A stretch of DNA of 9,688 nt, taken from the NCBI GenBank assembly GCA_023379515.1, contig JAMCQQ010000120.1:1-9688 (forward strand), given 5' to 3'. How positions within the stretch are numbered: the first letter of the stretch is position 1; the number at the start of each line of letters is the position of its first letter. A model generated the notes under the pieces. The model had not been told where the DNA came from and searched no databases. It was given only the letters and a program-made list of their open reading frames with translations. Positions 1 to 6,128 of this stretch are shown one piece after another. A program made the position numbers and the translations under genes. This DNA is from Actinomycetota bacterium (GTDB lineage Bacteria > Actinomycetota > Humimicrobiia > Humimicrobiales > Humimicrobiaceae).

Positions 1-242
1 TTTATTTGGGGAATTTTTATGAAGAGGTTGTGGAAAAAACCGGAGCGGGCGACTCTTACACCGCCGGATTTTTAGCGGCTGTCTTAAACGGGCTTTTAAT
101 AACAGACGCTATGGTTTGGGGGACATTAAACGCAACAAGCGTTGTTGGAAAAACAGGAGCGCAAGAGGGTTTACTTAAAAAATCTGAAATGTTGGAAAAA
201 ATAAAATCTTTAAAAAATTTTACACCGGAAGAATTAACATAA
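1..242 (+). CDS. PfkB-family carbohydrate/nucleoside kinase, C-terminal fragment
   Basis: Only the last 79 or so codons are in the window; the frame is open to the left edge, so the TTG at position 6 is not a real start. The fragment carries the second PfkB signature, TGAGDSYTAGF, near nucleotides 39-71. Its GAGD segment (42-53) forms the anion hole and supplies the catalytic base Asp (51-53) that activates the acceptor hydroxyl for ATP-dependent phosphorylation. The following NATSVVGKTGAQEGL segment matches the helix and loop closing the ATP site in ribokinase-like enzymes. These are cytoplasmic sugar or nucleoside kinases. The substrate-binding N-terminal part is missing, so substrate (ribose, fructose, adenosine or other) cannot be told. 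It ends with TAA. The family is clear; the exact enzyme is not. Confidence 0.88.
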   Translation, partial: YLGNFYEEVVEKTGAGDSYTAGFLAAVLNGLLITDAMVWGTLNATSVVGKTGAQEGLLKKSEMLEKIKSLKNFTPEELT

Positions 243-251
243 TTTCTCCCT

Positions 252-278
252 TTGATTTTAACAAGGAGCTGATATAAT
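252..278 (+). promoter_or_regulatory. Candidate promoter of the ABC transporter gene
   Basis: TATAAT at 273-278 is a perfect -10 box, 14 nt before the ATG at 293. The best -35 is TTGATT (252-257) with a short 15-bp spacer. Predicted transcription would start about 8 nt before the ATG, too close for a Shine-Dalgarno sequence, and none is present. The -10 lies in the loop of an inverted repeat. Confidence 0.45.
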
Positions 279-292
279 AAGCTTCTTGTTTT
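261..292 (+). terminator. 9-bp inverted repeat followed by T4, between kinase and ABC genes
   Basis: ACAAGGAGC (261-269) can pair with GCTTCTTGT (281-289) through 9 bp including one G·U, around an 11-nt loop, and is followed by T289-T292. The shape resembles an intrinsic terminator for the kinase gene, but the stem is only moderately GC-rich and the T-run is short. The loop contains a perfect TATAAT, so the same sequence may instead be an operator or promoter element for the ABC gene. Folding is by eye only. Confidence 0.4.
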
Positions 293-2062
293 ATGAAAAA
301 TATTTTTAAAATAATAAAAATTTCCAGACCTCTTTATAAACTGGTATTTTTACTAAGCTTTCTTATTCTTTCGTCTTCAATCCTTGAATTAATTGCGCCA
401 ATTTTGTCAAAGTTTATTGTTGACGATATTGTCTTAAATATTCAGTATAAATCGGGAAATATATCGCATTTGGCTTTGCTAATTATCCTGGCTTTTTTAT
501 CAAGCATGTTAAGCTTAATAATTACTACGCTTAGCGACAGACTTGGAGACCATACAGCAGGTAAATTCAGAAAATTTTTAACCGAAAAGTTTTACTTTAA
601 GGTTTTGGCTTTACCCCAAAGCTATTTTGACTCCGAATTGTCGGGGAAAATAATAAACCAGCTAAACAGAGGTATTCAATCAATACAGGATTTTATAAAC
701 ACTTCGTCTAATTTTATATTGCCGGCAATTTTACAAAGCATTTTTACTATTGTTATTCTTGCTTTTTATAACATTCCCATTGCGATTTTTATGCTGCTTC
801 TTTTTCCTATTTATATGATAATTTCTTATTACTCTACTATTAAATGGGGGAAAGAAGAAATTGAAAAAAATAAAATTGAAGATGCAACCAGAGGAAGAAT
901 TCAGGAAGTAATACTAAATATTCCCCTTGTTAAAAGTTTTAACAATGAATTAAATGAATATAAAAATGTAAAACATAATTTAGCAGAAATTAATAAAATC
1001 TACGCGAGGCAGAGTAAAACTTTCCATATTTTTGATTTTTTTAGAGGTTTGAGCTTAAATTTGGTTCTTCTTTTTATTAATATTATTGTTTTTTATAACA
1101 CATTTAAGGGCAGTTTATCTTTAGGCGAAATGGTTCTTATCTTACAACTCGTGTCTTACGCCAGACGCCCTCTTTTTGCAATGTCTTTTATATTAACAAG
1201 AATTCAAACGGCAGAAAGCGGATCAAAACAGTTCTTTGAAATATTAAGTCTTAAATCAAGCGAAAAATTTGGTCAAGATTTTAAAAAACAAAAAATTAAA
1301 AATCCTACGATAGAATTTAAAAATGTTTCCTTTAATTACAACGGTAACGAAAAGGTACTGGATAACGTTAGTTTTAAAATAGAAAGTCATCAAAAAGTAG
1401 CGCTCGTTGGGCATAGCGGCGCAGGCAAAACAACAATAGTTAATTTAATACTTAAATTTTATGCTCCCTCTAGTGGAGAAATATTTTTAAATAATGTGCC
1501 TTATAAAAAACTTAATCATCAGCTGATACGCGATAATATCGGACTTGTTTTTCAGGAAAACGAATTGTTTTCTTCAACTGTAAAAGAAAATGTTGCTTAC
1601 GGAAAACCAAACGCAACCGATAAAGAAATTATTAACGCGCTAAAACTTGCTAATGCTTATGATTTTGTAACAAAGTTTGCAAAAGGAATAGAAAGTGAAA
1701 TTGGAGAAAGAGGAGTAAAGCTTTCCGGAGGGCAAAAACAAAGAATACAAATTGCCAGAGCCATTTTAAAAGATGCTCCGATATTAATATTGGATGAGGC
1801 GACAAGTTCTTTGGATGCAAAAAGTGAAAAAGAAGTTCATGACGCCTTAGAGCATCTAATGAAAGGAAGATTAGTTATAATAATTGCTCACAGATTTTCT
1901 ACTATTCAAAACGTAGATAAAATTATCGTTGTAGATAAGGGAAAAATTGCAGATTCCGGCAGTCCTCAAGCACTCGCTAAAAGAAAAGGAATTTATGCAG
2001 ATCTTTTAAACTATCAGATTGAGGGAAATAAAAAATTATTAGAAAAATTTGACCTGCAATAA
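293..2062 (+). CDS. ABC transporter, fused membrane and ATPase domains (type IV exporter fold)
   Basis: This 589-aa protein has the usual length of an MsbA/LmrA-type half-transporter that works as a dimer in the cytoplasmic membrane and exports a lipid, peptide or drug-like substrate using ATP. Residues 1-310 hold about six hydrophobic segments (first near 15-40, others near 60-80, 140-180 and 250-300). The ATPase domain follows from about 330: Walker A GHSGAGKT (373-380, Lys379), Q-loop Gln421, signature LSGGQ (477-481), Walker B ILILDE (497-502, catalytic Glu502) and switch His533. All catalytic positions are intact, so the protein should be active. No partner half-transporter lies next to it, which favours a homodimer, although a distant partner cannot be excluded. 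The substrate cannot be predicted. Its end is 3 nt from the end of the convergent FKBP gene, with no terminator between them. Confidence 0.95.
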   Translation: MKNIFKIIKISRPLYKLVFLLSFLILSSSILELIAPILSKFIVDDIVLNIQYKSGNISHLALLIILAFLSSMLSLIITTLSDRLGDHTAGKFRKFLTEKFYFKVLALPQSYFDSELSGKIINQLNRGIQSIQDFINTSSNFILPAILQSIFTIVILAFYNIPIAIFMLLLFPIYMIISYYSTIKWGKEEIEKNKIEDATRGRIQEVILNIPLVKSFNNELNEYKNVKHNLAEINKIYARQSKTFHIFDFFRGLSLNLVLLFINIIVFYNTFKGSLSLGEMVLILQLVSYARRPLFAMSFILTRIQTAESGSKQFFEILSLKSSEKFGQDFKKQKIKNPTIEFKNVSFNYNGNEKVLDNVSFKIESHQKVALVGHSGAGKTTIVNLILKFYAPSSGEIFLNNVPYKKLNHQLIRDNIGLVFQENELFSSTVKENVAYGKPNATDKEIINALKLANAYDFVTKFAKGIESEIGERGVKLSGGQKQRIQIARAILKDAPILILDEATSSLDAKSEKEVHDALEHLMKGRLVIIIAHRFSTIQNVDKIIVVDKGKIADSGSPQALAKRKGIYADLLNYQIEGNKKLLEKFDLQ

Positions 2063-2065
2063 ATG

Positions 2066-2602
2066 TTATTGAATACTTATAAGCTCTACTTGAAAAATTA
2101 AAGTGGCATTGGGCGGAATTGAACTTCCGGCGCCTTGAGCTCCATATCCTAAATTTGGGGGAATTATTAATATTCTTTTACCGCCTATTTTCATGCCGAC
2201 AATCCCCTCATCAAAACCCTGAATTACCTGCCCAACGCCAATTTGCGTTGTCAAAGGCTGGTTTCTGTCATAAGAGCTATCAAACTTTGTTCCGTCAGAA
2301 AGCGTACCTATATAGTGCACAGTTACACTATCCCCGCTTTTTACTTCCTGTCCTGTTCCAACAACTTCGTCTTTTATTCTCAAACCGCTTGCGCTGGCTT
2401 TAAAGTCGTTGATATCTAATTTTTGCATTTGATTATCTTTGGATGCTTGAGGCGTAATTATAACACTTGTCGGAGCCGGTGTGATATTTAAATTTAATTG
2501 ACTATCACTTAGGGGTTTTTGATTTGAAAGAAAAAAAATACCTCCAATACCTATGGATACGACAATTAATATTATTAATATCGGAGCAATGTTTTTTGAC
2601 AT
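2066..2602 (-). CDS. Membrane-anchored FKBP-type peptidyl-prolyl cis-trans isomerase
   Basis: This 178-aa protein has an N-terminal hydrophobic segment (about 7-25) with no lipobox Cys, so it is probably a signal anchor. A Ser/Thr/Pro/Gln-rich linker (about 26-65) leads to one FKBP domain (about 72-178). The domain keeps most active-site residues of the family: Tyr97 (VHYIG), Phe107-Asp108 (KFDSS), Val126-Ile127 (GQVIQGF), Phe130 in place of the usual Trp, Tyr153 (LGYG) and Phe170 (IFQVEL). It should catalyse prolyl isomerisation and help folding of exported proteins outside the membrane. It is last in a minus-strand group with the holin-like gene, 43 nt downstream of it, but has its own promoter-like sequence. 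The start is supported by that promoter and by the anchor. Confidence 0.95.
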   Translation of the reverse strand: MSKNIAPILIILIVVSIGIGGIFFLSNQKPLSDSQLNLNITPAPTSVIITPQASKDNQMQKLDINDFKASASGLRIKDEVVGTGQEVKSGDSVTVHYIGTLSDGTKFDSSYDRNQPLTTQIGVGQVIQGFDEGIVGMKIGGKRILIIPPNLGYGAQGAGSSIPPNATLIFQVELISIQ

Positions 2603-2608
2603 AGAGGA

Positions 2609-2637
2609 ATGATACTAAAAACAAAACGTTAAGTGAA
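2609..2637 (-). promoter_or_regulatory. Candidate promoter of the FKBP gene
   Basis: On the minus strand TTCACT (2637-2632) and TATCAT (2614-2609) are separated by exactly 17 bp. The -10 ends only 6 nt before the ATG at 2602, so a transcript from here would be leaderless. No Shine-Dalgarno sequence is present. Confidence 0.45.
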
Positions 2638-2645
2638 GAGCCAAT

Positions 2646-2984
2646 TTATTTTTTATATGCGTAGTTAACAAATGCATTTGCAATTGATAAAATTATTCCA
2701 AAAACAAAAGCCGCAAAAAAAGTATTTACGACAAATCCGGGCACAATTCTACTTACCAAAAGTATTAATAACGCATTTAAAACAAGGGTAAAAAGGCCGA
2801 GGGTTAAAATATTTATAGGAAGAGTTAAGATAATAAGCACGGGTTTTAATACAGCATTTATTATTCCTAAAACCAGGGCTACCACAAGCGCAGAGGTAAA
2901 ATTATCTACGGTAACTCCAGGCAAAATATATGCAACAGAAAAAACAACCATTGCGGAAACAATCCAATTAATCAAAATTTGCAT
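2646..2984 (-). CDS. YvlD / phage holin family 4-like membrane protein
   Basis: This 112-aa protein is almost entirely hydrophobic, with about four membrane segments (near 4-22, 31-53, 57-80 and 87-107). The pattern NAVLKPVLIILTLPINILTLGLF is interrupted here as LGIINAVLKP (39-48), LTLPINILTLGLF (53-65) and VLNALL (68-73); these are hallmarks of the Phage_holin_4_2/YvlD family of small bacterial membrane proteins. Despite the family name, chromosomal members are not shown to be phage holins; in Bacillus the yvl genes belong to an envelope-stress regulon. It sits 23 nt downstream of the 66-aa gene and 43 nt upstream of the FKBP gene, suggesting one envelope-related transcript. There is no Shine-Dalgarno sequence before the ATG. 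Molecular function is unknown. Confidence 0.9.
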   Translation of the reverse strand: MQILINWIVSAMVVFSVAYILPGVTVDNFTSALVVALVLGIINAVLKPVLIILTLPINILTLGLFTLVLNALLILLVSRIVPGFVVNTFFAAFVFGIILSIANAFVNYAYKK

Positions 2985-3007
2985 ACCAAATTAAAAACCT
3001 AAAAATA

Positions 3008-3208
3008 TTAACCACTTCCTGAAAACTCACCGCCAAAATCTCCGGAATTTCTATTTCCCTCTTCAAGTAAACGCTTGTCTTCTGCTTTTCTTCTTGATAA
3101 CTCTTTTGCTGCCAAAACACTTGCGGATGAAGCGGCAATGACTACGGTTGTTAAAGCAGTCATCTTAACAACTCTTTCTTTAGTAACGTGCAGTATCTCA
3201 GCGCTCAT
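3008..3208 (-). CDS. Small one-helix membrane protein, function unknown
   Basis: This 66-aa ORF is not a family I recognise. One hydrophobic Ala/Val/Ser-rich segment (about 16-34, MTALTTVVIAASSASVLAA) is followed by a strongly charged stretch (35-50, KELSRRKAEDKRLLEE) and a Gly/Ser-rich tail ending GGEFSGSG. This suggests a single-pass membrane protein. It is first in the minus-strand group with the YvlD-like and FKBP genes, and a TTGACA box lies upstream. The sensible membrane-protein composition, the tight 23-nt gap to the next gene and the lack of a competing frame support it as real. An alternative start at Met16 would remove the charged N terminus. Confidence 0.65.
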   Translation of the reverse strand: MSAEILHVTKERVVKMTALTTVVIAASSASVLAAKELSRRKAEDKRLLEEGNRNSGDFGGEFSGSG

Positions 3209-3229
3209 AAAGAACTTTATCTTTCTTAT

Positions 3230-3258
3230 ATGATTTCACACATGAAAAGTAATGTCAA
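3230..3258 (-). promoter_or_regulatory. Candidate promoter of the 66-aa gene / envelope group
   Basis: On the minus strand a perfect TTGACA (3258-3253) is followed after 17 bp by AATCAT (3235-3230), a 4/6 match to the -10 consensus. A better-looking TATAAG (3230-3225) would need a 22-bp spacer. A small inverted repeat, TTTCA-CACA-TGAAA (3234-3247), lies inside the spacer and could bind a regulator; its arms are only 5 bp. Confidence 0.4.
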
Positions 3259-3434
3259 ATTATTAATTCTTTCTTGATCCAAAATTAAGTTTTAAAGCAA
3301 GTAGAAACACAATAAACATATCAAGCTGGCACCATTTTCCAAATATTCTCTTTAGCAAACATAATTTTAATATAATACTAAAGTTTCAAAATTTCCAGCA
3401 GTAAAATAAAATAGTTTTTAGTTGACAAAGGTAG

Positions 3435-3440
3435 TATAAT
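3435..3440 (+). promoter_or_regulatory. TATAAT -10 box before the CBS gene
   Basis: A perfect TATAAT ends 10 nt before the ATG at 3451, so transcription would begin about 3-4 nt before the start codon. No convincing -35 lies 16-18 bp upstream. A perfect TTGACA (3422-3427) is present, but only 7 bp from this box. No Shine-Dalgarno sequence is at a usable distance; AAAGG at 3427-3431 is 19 nt away. Confidence 0.4.
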
Positions 3441-3450
3441 TATAAAAACC

Positions 3451-3918
3451 ATGAAGGTAAGGGATGTATGCCAAAAAGAAATTGGTTACACCACTCCGGA
3501 CTCAACTCTCTTTGATGCTGCAAAATTTATCTTCGGACATAAACACCAAGGAATCCCTGTCATTAAATTTAAAGGCAAAAATAAAAAGCTGGTTGGATTT
3601 ATTACAGAACAGGATATTTTATCTCAACTATTTCCAAAGTTAAGCGACATAATTGAAGATTATGTACACGTTAGGGATTTTGAAGAGATGGAAAAAAATG
3701 TAAAAAGCGTCTTAACTAAGAAAGTAAAAGAAGTAATGAGTAAACAAATAATATCTATTCATGTTAATGAACCTCTTTTAAAAGCAGAATCTATAATGAA
3801 AATTAAAGATATCTCAAGGCTTCCGGTTGTTAATGATAAAGGCTATTTGGTGGGAATTATTTCTAAAGTGGATATTTTCAGAGCGTTAGTAAGCAGTAAA
3901 ATAAGAGGTTTCAAGTAA
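3451..3918 (+). CDS. Two-CBS-domain protein
   Basis: This 155-aa cytoplasmic protein consists of a Bateman module and little else. CBS1 spans about 1-62 and ends with GFITEQDIL (49-57). CBS2 spans about 93-148, with VKEVMSKQI near its start and GIISKVDIF (135-143) at its end. Between them is a charged helical insert (about 65-92, IIEDYVHVRDFEEMEKNVKSVL). Paired CBS domains bind adenine nucleotides such as AMP or ATP and regulate partner enzymes or transporters. No fused effector is present, so the partner is unknown. It is transcribed alone, divergent from the 66-aa gene and convergent with the 309-aa gene, and ends with TAA just before a GC-rich hairpin patch. Confidence 0.92.
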   Translation: MKVRDVCQKEIGYTTPDSTLFDAAKFIFGHKHQGIPVIKFKGKNKKLVGFITEQDILSQLFPKLSDIIEDYVHVRDFEEMEKNVKSVLTKKVKEVMSKQIISIHVNEPLLKAESIMKIKDISRLPVVNDKGYLVGIISKVDIFRALVSSKIRGFK

Positions 3919-3925
3919 GACATTT

Positions 3926-3980
3926 CCCGCCTGATATAGATGCCTGCCCGGAACGTCAGACGTTCCCCGCCCCTGGAGGG
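3926..3980. repeat. GC-rich double-hairpin element (REP-like)
   Basis: This 55-bp patch has 37 G/C bases in an otherwise AT-rich region. It contains a perfect inverted repeat, GGAACGT-CAG-ACGTTCC (3950-3966), then CCC-TGGA-GGG (3971-3980), which can form a second small hairpin. A weaker ATTTTC/GAAAAT pairing follows near 3993-4008. It lies between the convergent CBS and 309-aa genes. It could be a dispersed REP-like palindrome, a structured 3' end or a bidirectional terminator, though no T-run follows directly. No transposase is present in the window. Confidence 0.5.
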
Positions 3981-3989
3981 ATGTTAGAA
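3980..3989. repeat. Shared intergenic motif, copy 1 (GATGTTAGAA)
   Basis: GATGTTAGAA is preceded by CGCCC (3968-3972) seven bases upstream and followed by an AT-rich stretch. The same order occurs at 6193-6215. Both copies lie in intergenic regions between convergent genes. The match is only 10 exact bases plus CGCCC. Confidence 0.3.
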
Positions 3990-4046
3990 ACTATTTTCTT
4001 TAGGAAAAATATTAAAGCAGGTCTGAAGTAAATTTATGTTTTAATT

Positions 4047-4976
4047 TTAAGCTTGTTCCGTAAATTCAACTTTTCCCTTTCTGTTTCTCCAATATTTTCT
4101 TAGCCCAATGGGAACTCCCAATACTGCAAATGTAGTTGCAAGGGTAGCCGCTGATTCAGCCATGAATTGCTCGGGATTAGATGATTTACTTGCCAGACCT
4201 AAATACATGGGCAATGCGACAGGATGAAATACATGCATTAAGCCATTATAACCCATTGTAGCTACTGTAGAAAAAAATGGTTTTTTATCTCCTCCAAGAC
4301 TTTTGTAAAGGATTCTATTGGGATGTCTAACAATTGGGTTCCAGGAGCCCCAAAACCCTTCGTATGCTCCTAATAAATCTCCCTTGCGAATTCTTTTAAG
4401 TATTAATTTTCCAGCAACCCCAGCGAGAGGATGCTTCATCAAATCTCTAGAAAACTTTCTATGAAAATTAGGATCATAATTTTGTAGTTGTTCTTGTAAA
4501 AATCTGTCAACTGCTCCATATTCACTCAGATTTACTTGGCGGCCTAACTTTTCACTTACTAAACTCTCTAATGTCCCTCCTATAAATTTAGGAACACTCA
4601 AAAAGTGAGAAGCCGTTGCAGATAAAAACCCATCCATAATCTGATAAGCGGGTGTGTCTTGAGATATCCACTTGCCTGGCGTGCCCATTAATCTCGTCAA
4701 ATATGTTTTTTGCTTATCTGGTATTTGAGTGTATTCTTCTTGAAGATTGCCTAAATCATTTAGGGTTAAAACATCAGCTGGTTTGACATCCTCTGGTTTA
4801 ATAACCATAAAATCTAGTCTTTCGATGGAAGGTAATTCTATTTGTTGATCAAAATGAGGGTTTGTGGGAGTAAATTTCCTCTTTCGTTCTCTTACTTGTG
4901 TTGATTTTTCTCCATTTATTATCTCACTATTTAAAGACCTTGCTCTAGGAAACTCTTGACCTTTATGATTTGACAT
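4047..4976 (-). CDS. Unrecognised protein with two C-terminal membrane segments
   Basis: I do not recognise the family of this 309-aa protein. Residues 1-40 are polar and basic (RERKRKF at 29-35) and look disordered. Residues 75-235 are mixed, with Trp/Gly/aromatic patches such as FWGSWNPIVRHPN (208-220). Two hydrophobic segments follow (about 244-263 and 272-291), the second ending in a strongly basic LRKYWRNRKGK. By the positive-inside rule this suggests a membrane hairpin with a cytoplasmic N-terminal domain. There is no signal peptide or catalytic motif I can name. It is a single-gene unit with a near-consensus promoter whose -10 ends 6 nt before the ATG, which strongly supports this start and leaderless translation. 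The ORF is long, uninterrupted and unlikely to be spurious. Confidence 0.85.
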   Translation of the reverse strand: MSNHKGQEFPRARSLNSEIINGEKSTQVRERKRKFTPTNPHFDQQIELPSIERLDFMVIKPEDVKPADVLTLNDLGNLQEEYTQIPDKQKTYLTRLMGTPGKWISQDTPAYQIMDGFLSATASHFLSVPKFIGGTLESLVSEKLGRQVNLSEYGAVDRFLQEQLQNYDPNFHRKFSRDLMKHPLAGVAGKLILKRIRKGDLLGAYEGFWGSWNPIVRHPNRILYKSLGGDKKPFFSTVATMGYNGLMHVFHPVALPMYLGLASKSSNPEQFMAESAATLATTFAVLGVPIGLRKYWRNRKGKVEFTEQA

Positions 4977-4982
4977 AAATAG

Positions 4983-5010
4983 AGTATACAGTGTTATGAA
5001 TTCTTGTCAA
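4983..5010 (-). promoter_or_regulatory. Strong promoter of the 309-aa gene
   Basis: On the minus strand a perfect TTGACA (5010-5005) and TATACT (4988-4983) are separated by 16 bp. This is the best sigma70-type promoter in the window. The expected transcription start falls on or within a base or two of the ATG at 4976, giving a leaderless mRNA. Confidence 0.65.
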
Positions 5011-5023
5011 ACAGAGGCTAAAT

Positions 5024-5185
5024 ATGCAGCTCCCTAAGTCTAGACTCTTCATACAAGAAAACTTCACTCCTATTTTCAAAACATTTGAGAACGTAGCTTA
5101 TATCGGAGAACTTCGGCAGAGGTGGGAGGAGATTAAGAAGCTATTGAAAGGAGGATTACAGGATGTTAACACAGCACCTGTCTAA
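5024..5185 (+). CDS. Probable small protein, 53 aa, function unknown
   Basis: A 53-codon ORF runs from ATG 5024 to TAA 5183-5185. Its translation begins MQLPKSRLFIQENFTPIF and continues through the charged helix-like ELRQRWEEIKKLLKGG (29-44). An AGAGG sequence (5013-5017) sits 6 nt before the ATG, a good Shine-Dalgarno spacing and unusual in this window. It has no hydrophobic segment and would be cytoplasmic. It is divergent from the 309-aa gene and lies 63 nt upstream of the anchored 285-aa protein, so it could share regulation with either. I do not recognise the sequence. It may also be a degraded remnant of a longer gene. Confidence 0.45.
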   Translation: MQLPKSRLFIQENFTPIFKTFENVAYIGELRQRWEEIKKLLKGGLQDVNTAPV

Positions 5186-5201
5186 CGCTGTTGACATTTA
5201 A
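5147..5201 (+). CDS. Possible 12-aa leader peptide with a perfect Shine-Dalgarno sequence
   Basis: AAAGGAGG (5147-5154) is a full-length Shine-Dalgarno match placed 8 nt before ATG 5163, which opens a 12-codon ORF (MLTQHLSNAVDI, stop TAA 5199-5201). It overlaps the end of the 53-aa ORF in another frame and its last codons contain the TTGACA of the next promoter. It could be a leader or coupling peptide. Against this, the AAAGGAGG also encodes Lys-Gly-Gly of the 53-aa ORF and may be coincidental. Confidence 0.25.
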
Positions 5202-5219
5202 TAAAGATTCAACTACTCT
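5191..5219 (+). promoter_or_regulatory. Candidate promoter of the 285-aa anchored protein
   Basis: A perfect TTGACA (5191-5196) is followed after 17 bp by TACTCT (5214-5219), a weak -10. Transcription would start around 5226, leaving a leader of about 23 nt. AGAGGG (5226-5231) is 17 nt from the ATG, too far for a normal Shine-Dalgarno sequence. Confidence 0.35.
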
Positions 5220-5248
5220 AAATTCAGAGGGAATTACACAATCGCCTA

Positions 5249-6106
5249 ATGAAAAAACGCTCAATAAAAGTCAAAAAGGACACAAACACAAAATTGAAGT
5301 ATCTTCTTCCAGTATTCGTTGTCTCTATTCTTGTTCTTGGGGGAGTAGTATATCGAAATCAACAATCAACGAATATTCTCGGAGAAACTGTATCCAGTCA
5401 AACAGTCTTGGGTGAAGAATCAGAAGCTTCTGAAGAACAGGAAAAAACTGAAGAAGTAGAGGCACCAGAACCTACTGAAGCACCTGAACCGGAAGAACCA
5501 ACAGAAGCAGACGAACAGGAAGCAGAAGATATTCACGATGAAGTTGAAAATGAAGTGAAACAAGGAAAGGTGGAAAAAGTAGAAGTCAATCCGACCTCAG
5601 AAAAACCCGGAGAAGGAACACTAAAGATAGAGAGAACAAATGGTTTTTCAACTGAAAAGACCGTTCCATCTTCAACAGCACCTCTTATCAGCGTCCAGAA
5701 TAGCCAAGCCGGAGTTGTATCTATCAGCGTAAAGAAAGACGGTACCATAACGCTCGTTAACAATGGTGTTATTGTAACAACCACGTATCCTGTTATTATT
5801 GATCCAAAATCGCAAACTATTGCGGTACGGACAGCTAACGGCGTGACGCTTATCAATACCCTGCCATCACAAGCACTCTCCGGGATAGGTGCAGCAGATA
5901 AACCAACAACTATTCAAACCGCAGTATTAGGTGCTCAAGAAGAACAAGCATATTATGAAGTAACAGGAACGCAAAACAGAAAGTTTATTGGCTTGATACC
6001 AGTTACGGCAAACGTTGAAACTAAAATAGATGCACAAAACGGATCAATAATCACGGTCAATAGACCTTGGTACTTGAATCTTTTCGGCTTCCTTTACACT
6101 ACATAG
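5249..6106 (+). CDS. Signal-anchored extracytoplasmic protein with acidic stalk and PepSY-like C terminus
   Basis: This 285-aa protein has a basic N terminus (1-17) and one membrane segment (about 18-35), with no lipobox Cys, so it is anchored with its body outside. Residues 56-103 form a very acidic Glu/Pro/Ala stalk (EAPEPTEAPEPEEPTEADEQ region). Residues 125-230 are beta-rich (SISVKKDGTITLVNNGVIV). The C terminus (about 235-285) has KFIGLIPV, a DAQNGSIITV strand (261-270) and a final RPWYLNLFGF (272-281). The strand pattern ending in D-A-x-x-G-x-I resembles PepSY-type domains, but this is a visual likeness only. Similar anchored proteins with this ending occur in candidate-phylum genomes as far as I recall. 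The start is bounded by an in-frame stop at 5219-5221. It appears more GC-rich than its neighbours. Function is unknown; an envelope role is likely. Confidence 0.88.
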   Translation: MKKRSIKVKKDTNTKLKYLLPVFVVSILVLGGVVYRNQQSTNILGETVSSQTVLGEESEASEEQEKTEEVEAPEPTEAPEPEEPTEADEQEAEDIHDEVENEVKQGKVEKVEVNPTSEKPGEGTLKIERTNGFSTEKTVPSSTAPLISVQNSQAGVVSISVKKDGTITLVNNGVIVTTTYPVIIDPKSQTIAVRTANGVTLINTLPSQALSGIGAADKPTTIQTAVLGAQEEQAYYEVTGTQNRKFIGLIPVTANVETKIDAQNGSIITVNRPWYLNLFGFLYTT

Positions 6107-6128
6107 GCTACACGTTTTTATTTTATAG

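Noticed and set aside
2119..2403. Plus-strand reading frame antisense to the FKBP gene
   Set aside because: Its translation is Leu/Arg/Gln-rich with no domain features and lies wholly opposite a clear FKBP domain.
2646..2984. Prophage holin, implying a prophage
   Set aside because: The YvlD/holin-4 family is common on chromosomes outside phages, and no endolysin, structural or integrase gene is nearby.
3422..3440. TTGACA plus TATAAT as one promoter before the CBS gene
   Set aside because: The two boxes are only 7 bp apart, too close for one sigma70 promoter. Only the -10 is kept as a candidate.
5191..5415. Plus-strand 74-codon frame starting at TTG 5191
   Set aside because: It overlaps the anchored-protein gene in another frame, starts inside the -35 box and has Ser/Cys-rich random-looking composition.
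5533..5856. Minus-strand reading frame opposite the 285-aa gene
   Set aside because: It is the complement of a gene with better coding features, and shows no protein family or start signal.
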